A stretch of 64,000 nt of DNA from Pseudomonas atagonensis (GCF_011369485.1 NZ_VXCA01000044.1:1-64000), one strand, 5' to 3'; positions 16,475 through 26,135 are shown, numbered from the stretch's first letter. Notes: generated by a model not told the origin, from the letters alone. Translations and numbers: made by a program.

Positions 16475-19400
16475 TCACAGACCGTTTTTCTTCAGGGCAT
16501 CACGGGTTTGCTGACGGCTGAGTTCTTTCTCCTGATCGCCGAAGTCGGTGATCAGACGTTCATACACGGCGTCCTCCATGGGGCGTCCGGTCAGCACTTG
16601 CTCCTGCGGCACGCCCAACTGACTCGCGAGTGTTCTCAAGCGGGAGCGTGCCTCGATCTTGTGCACACTCGCCAACGTTGACGGGGGCGCCAGTTCGGCC
16701 ATTGCATCGCGCAGATCCTCCAGCTGCGAAGCCTTGAGTTCGAACCGGGATCTGTTGGCGTAGTACTCATCGGCATGCGCTTCGCGCAGGTAGTCCGTCC
16801 AGAACGGCTGTTCAAGCATGCCGTTGACCAGTCCGTCGCTGATCTCCATGGCCATCACGGTTTCAAAAGCCTGATCCAGTTGCCATTGCTCGACCCCGGC
16901 CGTGAGGCGGTAGCGCATGTTTTTCGATTGCCAAGGCAAGTCCAGACGTTCGGAAAGACCTGTCTGATAGGCCAAGTACACCTCGACGACATCGGGGTTG
17001 CCGCCGCGGCTCATGACATCGGCGCGGGCGATTTCATTGACCCGGTCGAGGCGCGCCGCGCCTTTGGCCAGGCTTGCCAGTTTGCGTTCAAGTGGCTCGG
17101 CCGAGGTCGAGCTCAAACGAGCCTCGGCCGCCAACACCTTGATGCCCATCTGGTTGAACACCTGAGCGCCGGCATCCTCACATCTGACCGGGGACACGGC
17201 CATGTCGAACAGTTCTTCGCGCAAGCCAGTGTCGATATCCATCGCGTGGATCATGCGCCAGACCCGTTCACCCAGTTGTTCGCGTCCCGCCCCGCCATTG
17301 CGGTAATCGGCGGAGCCTCTGAGCCCGTCGATAATCTGGAAGAATCGTCGCGAATTCGGCTCCGACCCCAGATCCGGCCAGGCTTCCGGGCGGTAAATCC
17401 CCAGACCGGGCGAACCGGTGAACCAGGATCCGGTGCGCACCGGCCAGCGATTGAGCAGGTCGGTGGCTGCCTGCGAATAGACATGCTGCGGTGTCAGCCC
17501 GACCGAAACACGGTAGCTCTCATAACGCGTGCGATTGAAGTCGGAGAACTCGACGGCCAGCAATCTCGTCCGCGCAATGATGAAGGCTTGATCGGAACCC
17601 GGTACCACCTCCGGGATCAGGTTGATCGGGTTATCCAGCATGTTGAGAAAAAACTGCCTGGGCCGGACCTTGTTGAACAACCCTTCGGGCCAGGTGGTCA
17701 GGCCGGTGTTGTTCAACCCCAGAATGCCCAGCCTTGGCATGCGCCCGACGTCCGGCCGCTCCCCGAGCGGGTTGTCATCCAGGCGCAGGGTCTGCATCCG
17801 GGTGAGGTTTTTCAAGTGTTCAACGGACTGCGGGGTCAGGCGGATCTGGTTATCGCTCAGGCGCAACGTTTCCAGCAGGTGCATGTGAGCGACACCGTCC
17901 GGGAGGGTTTTCAGCTCACAGCCACGGGCACTGAGCTGGCGCAGGTGGCGAAAATCCTTCAGCAGCCCGTCGCTGTTTTCACTGAAGCGCATGTTGTCCA
18001 GCGATACGGTGGTGATGCGGTCGAGGTACTTTTTGATGTCCGGAAGTTTTTTCCACCAAAGCTCCAGGTCGTAGCTCATTCGGCGGGAAGACAGGTTAAG
18101 GATGTAGCCGCCCTCCAGGCGCATGTTGCGCTCGCCGAATACCATCGAACGGCGCTCGAAACACTCCAGCAGGCGATCGGCAATGTGTTGGCCGCCCTCA
18201 CGCAGGAAGGCCAGATGGTCGTGGGGTTGTAGCGTGGCGTCCCACTCGACGAGGTATCGATAACGCCACTTGCTGAGGGTCACCCGCAGCTCGTCGAGGT
18301 CTTGATTCGCTTGTTCGAGGATGTCCATCGCATTGCCCCGGGCGAGCAGATCCCGCGCGAAGGCATCCACCTCGTTTTCTCTGAAGTGGGGGTACAGCTC
18401 CTGAATCTTCTCCTCCACAGTAATGCCGTCCCGGGAGGTGGCCGCACCGCCCAGCAGTGTTTCGGATTGCAGTTGCACAACGGGGCTGACGGGCGGGTCG
18501 GCGAGCAAGATCTGGCGAACCTTTGAAGGCTCGGTCTTGGCCATGATCCATTGTTTGAACCGGGTTCCATCATCGCTGGCATAACCCAGATTGCGTCGTT
18601 GCTGCGGGGTGAGCGCTTCAAGGATGGCGCGAAAGAGGTCGGCGGGTTCGTGCAACGACTGGCCCTGCTGATCGAAAACGGCGTACTGCCGGTCAGCGCT
18701 TTTTACCAACACTTTGACGGTTGCGGCGTCTTGCGCACCGACGCTGCAATTCAACTCGCCGGTAACACTGTCCTGGCGGATTTCGATACGCAGGTCGGCG
18801 AGGGCGTCGCTGTGCAGTCGCAATGCATTGAGCGCCAGCCGCTCGGTGTCGGTATTGATCAGCCATTCGTGGTGAAAGCCTTGCCAGGCATGGGTGGTAC
18901 GCGCTTCACGCTGAAGTTGGCGGGCCTGATTCTTCAAGTGCAGGGGCATGTGCCGATGCTGATTGATCAGGTCCAGCTCGGCTGCGGTGGCGGTAGCGAG
19001 CAAGGGTTCGCTGAGGGTCGCCGGCAGATCGGCAACGGCAGCATGCAGCAGCTTTGCCGGCTCGGATTGCACGACCGGATCAGCGGAGTAACGTTGATGG
19101 AACAGCGCACGGCGGGATTGTTCAGCCACCGTGGCAATGTGCGCACGTAGCTGTTCGGTGCGAATGGCGACCCCGGTGCCAGCGGGAATGTCGAGCAGGA
19201 TCGGCGTGTCATTGCCGTCCAGCGTCTGCATGACGGTTTTCAAGGTCAGGCCTTTGCTGATCTGTCCATCAGTAAGCTCAACCACCAGTTTTTTGCCCTG
19301 CGCGGTTTTCGCAGCAGCGGATTGCCAGAGGGTATTGCCTCGCTGGTCGATGACGCGCATGGGCACACCGTCGGGCCACAGTCCGTCGGCCTCGATGACC

Positions 19401-21613
19401 TGCAGTTGGGCGAGTGAGTCGGCGCGGGTGGATGGCTGCAAGTCGCCGCTGCCGAGTCGTTCAATGGCGGTTTGCACATCCTGCGCGATGACGAAACGTT
19501 GCACGGTATCGGTCAGCAGCGGCGCAGGTGCGGCATTTTCCCGGTACATGCGGCGCAGTGCTTCGGGCGTCGTGCCGCTGGTTTGTCGGATCTGTTCCAG
19601 TTGGCTGTCGCTGAAACGCTCTACTGACGAGCCGAGGCGGCGCATCAAGGTCTGGTTGTCCCAGGTGTGCGGGGTTTCTCCCTCCAGCACATAGCTGCCG
19701 GCACCGTTGTGTTTGACCGTCGGAGAGTACGCATCGGGCCGCGATGGATGCGTCATCTTGAGCTCAGCGGTATGCGGATCTTGGGCAACGGCGTACAGAT
19801 GCTCATCCAGTTTCAGCAGGGTTTTACCGTCGTGTTGATAGAGGCCGTTGGCATCAGAATTGGCCTCCTGCGGCAAAGAACCCTTGTAGCGATAACGCGC
19901 CAGATCCGGCTTGTGCAAACGCGTCTTGCCCCCGGGCATGGCCACGGTTTTCAGGCTTTCGATGAATGGGGTCACGGTGAAGTGGAACACTGGCGCGAGC
20001 GCGACAGCCGTCGCCAGGTTTTCGATGACATCGGTGATGTGCGCCCATCCGGCCTGCCTGTCACCTTCGCTCAACTCCACCGCGCCTTCGAACACTTCGT
20101 AAAGCAACTGCCCGGCGGTGGCGAGCAGCATCAGTTCGCCCAGCCCCGGAACGACCAGCGCGAAAGCGCCCAGTGCGACGAAACCGATATTCAAATAATT
20201 GGCCCAACGCTCGGCGCGGGTCTTGGCATCTTCATCGGCGGTAGGCACGGCGAGGACGCGTGCATCGTCGATGATTTTGTCAAGGGCGATATCGTGCAGC
20301 AGTGGCCACAGGTCGACGTCCTCCCACAAGCCTTTGCCCTTGAGATTGTGGTCGGTGATGTCGAAATCCGGTGCTTGCTGCGGGTCGAGGCGAATGGCGG
20401 TGTCACGCGGTTCGGGCACGTCGACGTGCATGAGCAGACGCTCGCTCAACTTCACCAGTTCATGTCGCCGCCACTTGCTGATCAGCGACTGCGCCGGGCC
20501 ATCCGTGGCCTGTTTGCTGAAGCGGCGGAAGTAATAAGGGCGATCCCGTTGCGCCACGAAACGGCTGAAGAACAGTTGATACGCCGTTGGTTTGCCGGCG
20601 TCCGGGCCGATTGACGAGCCGGCCGGCCGGTCGCTGAGCTGACGCGTCAGCTCCTCGTTGAACTGTTCGAAGGAGGCGTATTTCTTGAGCGGATGCTCGG
20701 GGTCGTCGGGGATCCAGGCAATCAGGTAGCCGCCGTGATAGCGATTGCGTTCGCAGGGGATGAATAGCAGGCAGTCGCTCAGGTGCAGACCCATGATGCT
20801 CAGGCTGCGCACACGGACCTGTTTGTTGCCGTCCATCACTATGCGTTCGCCATTGACCACTTTCATCAAGTGCTCGAAGTCGGGCGCGTCGATGTCTTTT
20901 TTCATCAGCGCCAGATATGCCGCTGTTTTCAACGCCTGCTGGCGGTACTCGGTGGAGTTTTTGCGCAACAGGCTGTCGGCGAGGGCGTTGTTGGCCGGGC
21001 GCAGAAAGTCTTTGAGGTAAGTTTGATACTGAGCGCCGACGTCCAGACGCCGACACAGCGTGGTGAATGCTTCGACTGGCACTGACGTGGTGAACCGCTC
21101 GAAATGCCCTTGGTGATCGGGTGGCGTGATGAAGCCTGAGCTGGCGTCGTAATAACCCTCTGCGGTTTCCGCGTCTTCAAAGTTGTGCAGCGCCGCTTGC
21201 AGCAACGAGAAAGTCTTGACCGTCAGTGCCTCACTTTTCAGGCCGAAAATGCCCAGGCTCTTCGGGGCATACAGGCGCAGCCAGGTCTTGTCGGGATCGA
21301 GTTGGCCGTCGAGCTTTTGCAGTTCCGGTAGCAGCAGGTCTTTGGCGAAGTCTTCGATGCTGCGGATCTTGTTGAACAGGGCATCGCGTTCGTTGTGCAG
21401 GCGATGCAGGGTGTCGGTGTAACTTTTCAGTTGTGCGCGCTGATCATCGCTGGCCTGCGTGTACCAGTCCGGTAACGTCGGCTTGATTGATTTGAGCGCG
21501 GCTCGACGGGAGGCCGAGGCCTTGAGCAAGGCTGGTGGAATGGCATTTTTAACGGTTTGAAAGTGAATGGCCGGCACGTTGGTGGTGACGGCTTCTGGCA
21601 GTGATCGGGACAT
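16475..21613 (-). CDS. Giant DUF6543-like / LRR / NEL-type E3 ubiquitin ligase protein
   Basis: This 1712-residue protein resembles Pseudomonas NEL-domain effectors. The N-terminal 450 residues look like DUF6543 (dermonecrotic-toxin-like), including GGYLIAWIPDDPEHPLKKYA near 295-314. Hydrophobic helices lie at about 475-503 and 530-550. Leucine-rich repeats run from about 1201 to 1335 (LRQLSARGCELKTLPDGV, LETLRLSDNQIRLTP, MQTLRLDDNPLGERP, LGILGLNNTGLTTWPEGL). A NEL domain follows from about 1370 to 1705, with the Cys-x-Asp catalytic motif (VRCEDAG) at Cys1478. Known NEL enzymes (IpaH, SspH) transfer ubiquitin inside host cells. There is no signal peptide, and the secretion route is not visible here. 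It is convergent with the pilus operon. Confidence 0.85.
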   Translation of the reverse strand: MSRSLPEAVTTNVPAIHFQTVKNAIPPALLKASASRRAALKSIKPTLPDWYTQASDDQRAQLKSYTDTLHRLHNERDALFNKIRSIEDFAKDLLLPELQKLDGQLDPDKTWLRLYAPKSLGIFGLKSEALTVKTFSLLQAALHNFEDAETAEGYYDASSGFITPPDHQGHFERFTTSVPVEAFTTLCRRLDVGAQYQTYLKDFLRPANNALADSLLRKNSTEYRQQALKTAAYLALMKKDIDAPDFEHLMKVVNGERIVMDGNKQVRVRSLSIMGLHLSDCLLFIPCERNRYHGGYLIAWIPDDPEHPLKKYASFEQFNEELTRQLSDRPAGSSIGPDAGKPTAYQLFFSRFVAQRDRPYYFRRFSKQATDGPAQSLISKWRRHELVKLSERLLMHVDVPEPRDTAIRLDPQQAPDFDITDHNLKGKGLWEDVDLWPLLHDIALDKIIDDARVLAVPTADEDAKTRAERWANYLNIGFVALGAFALVVPGLGELMLLATAGQLLYEVFEGAVELSEGDRQAGWAHITDVIENLATAVALAPVFHFTVTPFIESLKTVAMPGGKTRLHKPDLARYRYKGSLPQEANSDANGLYQHDGKTLLKLDEHLYAVAQDPHTAELKMTHPSRPDAYSPTVKHNGAGSYVLEGETPHTWDNQTLMRRLGSSVERFSDSQLEQIRQTSGTTPEALRRMYRENAAPAPLLTDTVQRFVIAQDVQTAIERLGSGDLQPSTRADSLAQLQVIEADGLWPDGVPMRVIDQRGNTLWQSAAAKTAQGKKLVVELTDGQISKGLTLKTVMQTLDGNDTPILLDIPAGTGVAIRTEQLRAHIATVAEQSRRALFHQRYSADPVVQSEPAKLLHAAVADLPATLSEPLLATATAAELDLINQHRHMPLHLKNQARQLQREARTTHAWQGFHHEWLINTDTERLALNALRLHSDALADLRIEIRQDSVTGELNCSVGAQDAATVKVLVKSADRQYAVFDQQGQSLHEPADLFRAILEALTPQQRRNLGYASDDGTRFKQWIMAKTEPSKVRQILLADPPVSPVVQLQSETLLGGAATSRDGITVEEKIQELYPHFRENEVDAFARDLLARGNAMDILEQANQDLDELRVTLSKWRYRYLVEWDATLQPHDHLAFLREGGQHIADRLLECFERRSMVFGERNMRLEGGYILNLSSRRMSYDLELWWKKLPDIKKYLDRITTVSLDNMRFSENSDGLLKDFRHLRQLSARGCELKTLPDGVAHMHLLETLRLSDNQIRLTPQSVEHLKNLTRMQTLRLDDNPLGERPDVGRMPRLGILGLNNTGLTTWPEGLFNKVRPRQFFLNMLDNPINLIPEVVPGSDQAFIIARTRLLAVEFSDFNRTRYESYRVSVGLTPQHVYSQAATDLLNRWPVRTGSWFTGSPGLGIYRPEAWPDLGSEPNSRRFFQIIDGLRGSADYRNGGAGREQLGERVWRMIHAMDIDTGLREELFDMAVSPVRCEDAGAQVFNQMGIKVLAAEARLSSTSAEPLERKLASLAKGAARLDRVNEIARADVMSRGGNPDVVEVYLAYQTGLSERLDLPWQSKNMRYRLTAGVEQWQLDQAFETVMAMEISDGLVNGMLEQPFWTDYLREAHADEYYANRSRFELKASQLEDLRDAMAELAPPSTLASVHKIEARSRLRTLASQLGVPQEQVLTGRPMEDAVYERLITDFGDQEKELSRQQTRDALKKNGL

Positions 21614-21718
21614 CGGTGGAGTCCTTTTTTGAGAACAAGGACTCCAGCTTGAACCTCGGCGTAACCGCTCAGGTGGTACATAGTTATCGCATGGCTGGCG
21701 ACGTGTTACCGCACGTGA

Positions 21719-24700
21719 CTAACGGCTGGCCAGGGTTCCCGTGCACTGCGAATCGCTGCCCGGTTGCAGATACGGCATCAGTATTGGCGCCATACCTTTG
21801 AGCACTTGCACCGGCAGCGCCGAAGTGAATTTGAAGTTTTCAGCCGAGCGCCCGGGTACGAACGCGGTCAACGTGCCGAAGTGGTGGTCGCCGATGTAGA
21901 ACACGAACGTTGCGGTGCGGTTGATCGATTTCGAACTGAGAATCCGCCCGCCGGAGCCGATGGCTTCGATGCGGTTGTCACCTGTGCCGGTTTTGCCACC
22001 CATGGCCAGAGGCGTGCCATCGGTGAGTTTGAAACTGCCGGACACGCGTTTCGCCGTACCGGCATCGACCACTTGCGACAAGGCCTCGCGCATCGCTCTG
22101 GCAACCTCGACCGGCATCACCCGTTTACCGACATTCGGATCGTTGACCAGTTGCGTTTCATACGGCGTGCCGGCAGCAAAGTGCAGGCTGTCGATGCGCA
22201 GGGTCGGCATGCGCACGCCGTCGTTGAGGATGGTGCCGATCAGTTCGGCCAGCGCCGCCGGGCGATCACCCGAACTGCCGATGGCGGTCGCCAGCGACGG
22301 CACCAGATGGTCGAACGGATAACCGACTTTCTGCCAGCGCTGATGGATTTCAAGAAACGCCTCGATCTCGAGCATGGTGCGAATGCGGCTGTCGCGCGCG
22401 CCTTTGTGCTTGCTCTTGAACAGCCAGCTATAGACTTCCTGACGCTCGAACTGACTGGCCTTGACGATGTCCTTGAACGTCGCGTCCGGGTGGTTGAGCA
22501 GATAGCCGATCATCCACAGATCCAGCGGGTGCACCTTGGCGATGAAGCCCTGATCGGGCAAGTCATAGGTGCCGGGGCTGTAGGCGTCGTAGAGCCGGAT
22601 CAGCCGGTCGTCGGTGAGTTTTTCAGTGAGTTTGGCGCCCTTGAGGTGCGAGCGCACGAAGGTATTGAAGTCTTCCTGACTGGCGTTCGGCAGCAGGTAG
22701 CGGTGCACGGCGGCCATGCGGATCGGCGTAGGACGCATGCTGTCGAGGAACGTATCGAGTCGCGCCTGAGTGTCTTTGTTTTTGTATTTTTTCCAGAACT
22801 TGAGCAGGAACGAGGTGCCTTCGCGGTCGGCGAAATTGGCCAGGTATTCCTGACGGCGTGGGTCGCGGTCATCCTTGAGCAGTTCGGCGCTGCTGTTGGG
22901 CCCGGAGTAGGTGGTGTAGCGCACCAGATCGCGCATCAGCCGAATGAACGGCAAGTTGATCGACTCGCGCAGGGCATCGCGCAGGGTCGGCATGCGGCCG
23001 TTGTCTTCCTTGCGGAAGTTGTGGAACACGTGCAGCCCGCCACCGGTGAAAAACGCCTCGCCGGGGCTGGCCGAATATTTGCGGTCGAGGGCGGCGCCGA
23101 GCATTTTCGACAGATCGCGATCCTTGTTCTGCACCAGATAATCGATGACCCACTGGCTCAGGCGATCCTGATCGGGGACGTCGACTTTTTTCAGTTCGGG
23201 GACGCTCATGCCGCCGTACTTGTCGTGCAGCTCGGCGATGATTTGCAGGTACGTGGTCAGCACACGCATCTTCGCCGTCGAGCCCAATTCCAGTTTGCTG
23301 CCCTCGTTGATGTCGAACGGCTGATCGGTGCTGTCGGTCTGCACGCGAACTCGCGAGCCGTCCGGGGTCAGTTCGAACAGGGTGAAGCTGTAACGCACCT
23401 GGGTGGTGCTGGTCGGCGTCAGCAGGCGTTCGCCGAGCAGGCCGATTTCGGCGGCGTAGGCGGGATCGGCGAGTTTCTTCAGGTACGCGGTGGCCTGGGT
23501 TTGCAGTTCGCCTTGCAGGGTGCTGGTCGCTGACAGGTCGAGGCGATCCAGGTCGTACAGCGGCCGGTTGAGCATCGAGGCGAGACGACTGCGGGCGACG
23601 CTGATGCCTTTATTGGTTTCGATCGGTTGAATGGTCGGTTGAGTCTGCCAGTCGCGGTAACTGACCTTGCTCGCCAGCGCGGCATCGGCCAGCGCACTGT
23701 CGATCACGCCGCTCTGCTTGAGCAGGCGCAAGTGGCTGTCAGTGAGGTCGGCGAGCTCTTCGCGGCCCTTGGTCAGGTAATGCGAAGGGCGACGCTGGGC
23801 GATCATCAGCGACAACATTTCGCGCAGGGCCAGGCCTTTGTCGGCCATGGTTTTCGGGTCGGTGGCCGGGCTGTTCAGCTGTTCATTGGCCGTGTTGAAG
23901 TCACTGCCGTACCAGACCCGCAAACCTTCAGCCATCCCATGCACTTCGCCATGCCCCGGCACCGCCGACAGCGGCACGCTGTTAAGGTAATCACGGACGA
24001 TGTTCTGCCGGGCGCCGAGGGTGTCAGGGCCGGGCTGATAGGCGCGCACGCTGGCGGAAATCATCTGGCGAATCTTCTCCGCCCCCGACGTGGTCAAGCC
24101 GTCAGGCGAATGGCGGTACTTCTCCAGTTGCGTCGCCAGAGTGCTGCCGCCGGCCGATTGCCCCGGCAAGTGCAGCAATTTCGCCACTTGCGACCACGCG
24201 GCCATGCCGAAGCGCGGCCAGTCCACCGCCGGGTTCGCCAATGGTTGCTTTGGATCGAGCAGGAAGCGGTTCTCGATGAACAACAGGCTGTTGACCACCA
24301 CCGGCGGAATCGAGTCGAAACTCGAATAGAGCTGTTGCGGGTAGTTGTATTTGTACAGCGGCGCGGCGCGGCAATCGGTGATCGACAGCCCGGCCTGAAT
24401 CTTTTCCGAATAGGGCACGAACAGGCCTTTGTCGGTGTAGCTGAGCAGGGCGGGGGAGAAGCGTGTCTGCTCGGTGACCACGTAATTGCGCTTGAGCAGG
24501 CGCGGCAGGAATTCATCGAGAGCGCTGTAGCCCAGACGCAGATCGAACGGCCCGTTGCCCGGATAACGAATCGCCTCGCTGGGGCCCGGCTCCAGCGTAT
24601 AGGTCAGCGAGGCAGCATAGCGGCTGACTTCACGGGACTGGAAACGCGAGGTGCGCATCTCCTTGGCCGCCGCCAGCCCTACCACGATGGCAATGATCAG

Positions 24701-24841
24701 CAGCAACAACCAGAAAGCCTTCCACCCATGCCGGTTGCGGCGAGGTTTTTCAGGGACAGGCGCTTCATCCACACGTTCAGTCGGAACCACGGCTTTACTC
24801 GAATCGGTTTGCCACAAAGCGCCCATAGTCGATTGATCCAT
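21719..24841 (-). CDS. Class A penicillin-binding protein with an unusual glycosyltransferase domain
   Basis: This 1040-residue inner-membrane protein has a cytosolic tail and one transmembrane helix (about residues 42-60). A GT51-like domain (about 180-400) includes GGSTLATQLEK, RQNIVRDYLN and AQRRPSHY. A penicillin-binding transpeptidase domain carries the Ser-x-x-Lys motif at Ser521 (GSTAK), the SIN motif (RESINLPF) and the KTG motif at 950-952 (GGKTGTGD). The transpeptidase triad is complete. In the GT51 part, the usual ED-x2-F-x2-H-x-G is IENRFLLDPKQP, and the second catalytic Glu region reads EKIRQ instead of RKxxE, so glycosyl transfer may be weak or lost. It stands alone, 105 bases from the NEL gene. 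Confidence 0.85.
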   Translation of the reverse strand: MDQSTMGALWQTDSSKAVVPTERVDEAPVPEKPRRNRHGWKAFWLLLLIIAIVVGLAAAKEMRTSRFQSREVSRYAASLTYTLEPGPSEAIRYPGNGPFDLRLGYSALDEFLPRLLKRNYVVTEQTRFSPALLSYTDKGLFVPYSEKIQAGLSITDCRAAPLYKYNYPQQLYSSFDSIPPVVVNSLLFIENRFLLDPKQPLANPAVDWPRFGMAAWSQVAKLLHLPGQSAGGSTLATQLEKYRHSPDGLTTSGAEKIRQMISASVRAYQPGPDTLGARQNIVRDYLNSVPLSAVPGHGEVHGMAEGLRVWYGSDFNTANEQLNSPATDPKTMADKGLALREMLSLMIAQRRPSHYLTKGREELADLTDSHLRLLKQSGVIDSALADAALASKVSYRDWQTQPTIQPIETNKGISVARSRLASMLNRPLYDLDRLDLSATSTLQGELQTQATAYLKKLADPAYAAEIGLLGERLLTPTSTTQVRYSFTLFELTPDGSRVRVQTDSTDQPFDINEGSKLELGSTAKMRVLTTYLQIIAELHDKYGGMSVPELKKVDVPDQDRLSQWVIDYLVQNKDRDLSKMLGAALDRKYSASPGEAFFTGGGLHVFHNFRKEDNGRMPTLRDALRESINLPFIRLMRDLVRYTTYSGPNSSAELLKDDRDPRRQEYLANFADREGTSFLLKFWKKYKNKDTQARLDTFLDSMRPTPIRMAAVHRYLLPNASQEDFNTFVRSHLKGAKLTEKLTDDRLIRLYDAYSPGTYDLPDQGFIAKVHPLDLWMIGYLLNHPDATFKDIVKASQFERQEVYSWLFKSKHKGARDSRIRTMLEIEAFLEIHQRWQKVGYPFDHLVPSLATAIGSSGDRPAALAELIGTILNDGVRMPTLRIDSLHFAAGTPYETQLVNDPNVGKRVMPVEVARAMREALSQVVDAGTAKRVSGSFKLTDGTPLAMGGKTGTGDNRIEAIGSGGRILSSKSINRTATFVFYIGDHHFGTLTAFVPGRSAENFKFTSALPVQVLKGMAPILMPYLQPGSDSQCTGTLASR

Positions 24842-24947
24842 TCACGCAGATTGATCGGACTTGTCTGAAGCTTAGACGGTGGTTGGGGATGGTGAAAAAA
24901 TTGTGGAGGTGGACTTGAGGCAAATTGTTGTACCGAGTGCACTCCAT

Positions 24948-25078
24948 GTGGCGAGGGGATTTATCCCCGTTGGGCTGCGAAGCGGCCCCGAATCCTGACA
25001 CCTCGTTCCTCCTGGCAGAACGAATTTGGAGATTTTGCGACTGCTGCGCAGCCGAACGGGGATAAATCCCCTCGCCAC
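24948..25078. repeat. 131-bp palindromic repeat family, copy 2 (RAYT side)
   Basis: It has GTGGCGAGGGGATTTATCCC and complementary ends, inner arms GGGCTGCGAAGCGGCCCC and CTGCTGCGCAGCCGAAC, and a central spacer with ACCTCGTTCCTCC. It is almost identical to copy 3 at 25650-25780. It begins 106 bases upstream of the penicillin-binding protein start and may include part of that promoter region. Confidence 0.92.
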
Positions 25079-25086
25079 AGGTTATT

Positions 25087-25545
25087 TCAGAGCCAGCACG
25101 CATCCCAGAGTGGGTAGTCACCGATTCTGTCTACCAGACCGGCCCGCAAAGGGTTACCCACGATGTAACGCGCGAACGGGAGCAAATCTTCGTTATCACG
25201 CAACGCACGGTCGTGATAGCCGCTCTGCCACAGCGGGCCTTGACGTCCGGTCTTCTGATTAACAGCTTGCGTACAGCGCGCCTTTGTTGCGCCAATGGCC
25301 TCGCCAAGCGTGCCGCTTTGCAATTGCACCAGCCAGTGGAAGTGGTCAGGCATCACCACCCACGCCATGGACTCTACCCATCCCCGCTCATGGGCCTTGC
25401 GAAGTTCTGCCACCAATAATCGGCCTGTCCGCCAATCTGAAAAAACGGGTTGGCGTTCGTGAACAACCGAGGTGATGAAGTAGGCGCGGCCGGGTTCTGA
25501 GATTCGGCCTTGGCGCAGACGATGGGAGTTGGGTTGGACGGTCAT
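25087..25545 (-). CDS. REP-associated tyrosine transposase (RAYT)
   Basis: This 152-residue single-strand transposase belongs to the Y1/IS200-like group. It opens with the RAYT pattern RLRQGRISEPGRAYFITSVVHERQPVF. The metal-binding HFH motif lies at residues 68-70 within VVMPDHFHWLVQL. A candidate catalytic Tyr is Tyr110 in QSGYHDRALRDNEDLLPFARYI, followed by the conserved NPLRAGLV. The length is typical. The stop lies nine bases from copy 2 of the repeat, and copy 3 begins 104 bases beyond its start. RAYTs are thought to mobilise or spread REP elements, and this one appears intact. Confidence 0.92.
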   Translation of the reverse strand: MTVQPNSHRLRQGRISEPGRAYFITSVVHERQPVFSDWRTGRLLVAELRKAHERGWVESMAWVVMPDHFHWLVQLQSGTLGEAIGATKARCTQAVNQKTGRQGPLWQSGYHDRALRDNEDLLPFARYIVGNPLRAGLVDRIGDYPLWDACWL

Positions 25546-25649
25546 GCTCGCTTCCTTGCATTGATTGATTGCATCTCAAGGCTAGTGCGAGGTCATCCGA
25601 GCCGAATCTGCAAGGACTGAAGGAAATTTCTGAATTGAGTGAAGTACGT

Positions 25650-25780
25650 GTGGCGAGGGGATTTATCCCCGTTGGGCTGCGAAGCGGCCCCGAATCCTGA
25701 CACCTCGTTCTTCCTGACAGAACGAATTTGGAGATTTTGCGACTGCTGCGCAGCCGAACGGGGATAAATCCCCTCGCCAC
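25650..25780. repeat. 131-bp palindromic repeat family, copy 3 (RAYT side)
   Basis: Its sequence is nearly identical to copy 2, with two visible differences in the spacer (TTCCTGACAG against CTCCTGGCAG). It is in the same orientation, 104 bases upstream of the RAYT start. The near-identity indicates a recent duplication or gene conversion. Confidence 0.92.
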
Positions 25781-26127
25781 AAAGGAATGTCTTCAAGAGT
25801 GTTGAGATAGACCGGTCGATGGATCAATTGCACCAAGGCAGGGGCATGACGGTGCACCAATGCTGTGCAATACTCGGCGCCTTTTTCAGTGGCGAATATT
25901 CCTACGTCTAGCAGGTAATGCCTCTCCGCAAGACGGGCTTTTGCCGAGAGTTGTCGCTGAATGTTGTGGTTTATAGAGTGAAAAGCCCTGCCCACGGCTT
26001 TTTATACTGCACGCCCCGCTGATTTTGCAGGTGTGATCCTGCAAGACGCTTCTGCCCACGAGGCAGAGGCGGTTTCAAGGAAGCCAAGGCTTATCGGCCG
26101 ACGCTTCGACACTCGGTGGTCATATCC
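25781..26127. other. Non-coding stretch before the amino-acid permease
   Basis: These 350 bases contain no supported gene. A minus-strand frame runs through it and the repeat, but it has no ribosome site and reads straight into the palindrome. It probably holds the permease promoter. Confidence 0.45.
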
Positions 26128-26135
26128 AATAACAA
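26128..26135 (+). promoter_or_regulatory. Crc/Hfq CA motif candidate in the permease leader
   Basis: AATAACAA fits the AAYAAYAA pattern bound by Hfq with Crc in Pseudomonas catabolite repression. It lies just upstream of the GACGAGG ribosome site of the amino-acid permease, a position where binding would block translation. Confidence 0.6.

Larger units (their letters stand above)
24948..25780. mobile_element. RAYT gene framed by two near-identical palindromic repeats (REPtron-like unit)
   Basis: Two 131-bp repeats in the same orientation, differing at about two bases, bracket a REP-associated tyrosine transposase gene. Such units are considered the source of REP-type repeats spread through Pseudomonas genomes. 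The other three full copies of the repeat in this window are more diverged, and none carries a transposase. Confidence 0.75.

Noticed and set aside
24948..25780. A CRISPR array reading of the repeated palindromes
   Set aside because: Only two 131-bp units with a gene between them are present, without short regular spacers or cas genes.
25388..25995. Minus-strand frames containing MARGFIPVRLRSS- and GLRSPTGINPLAT-type segments
   Set aside because: These are translations of the palindromic repeat, seen also at 24872 and 52541, and not real proteins.
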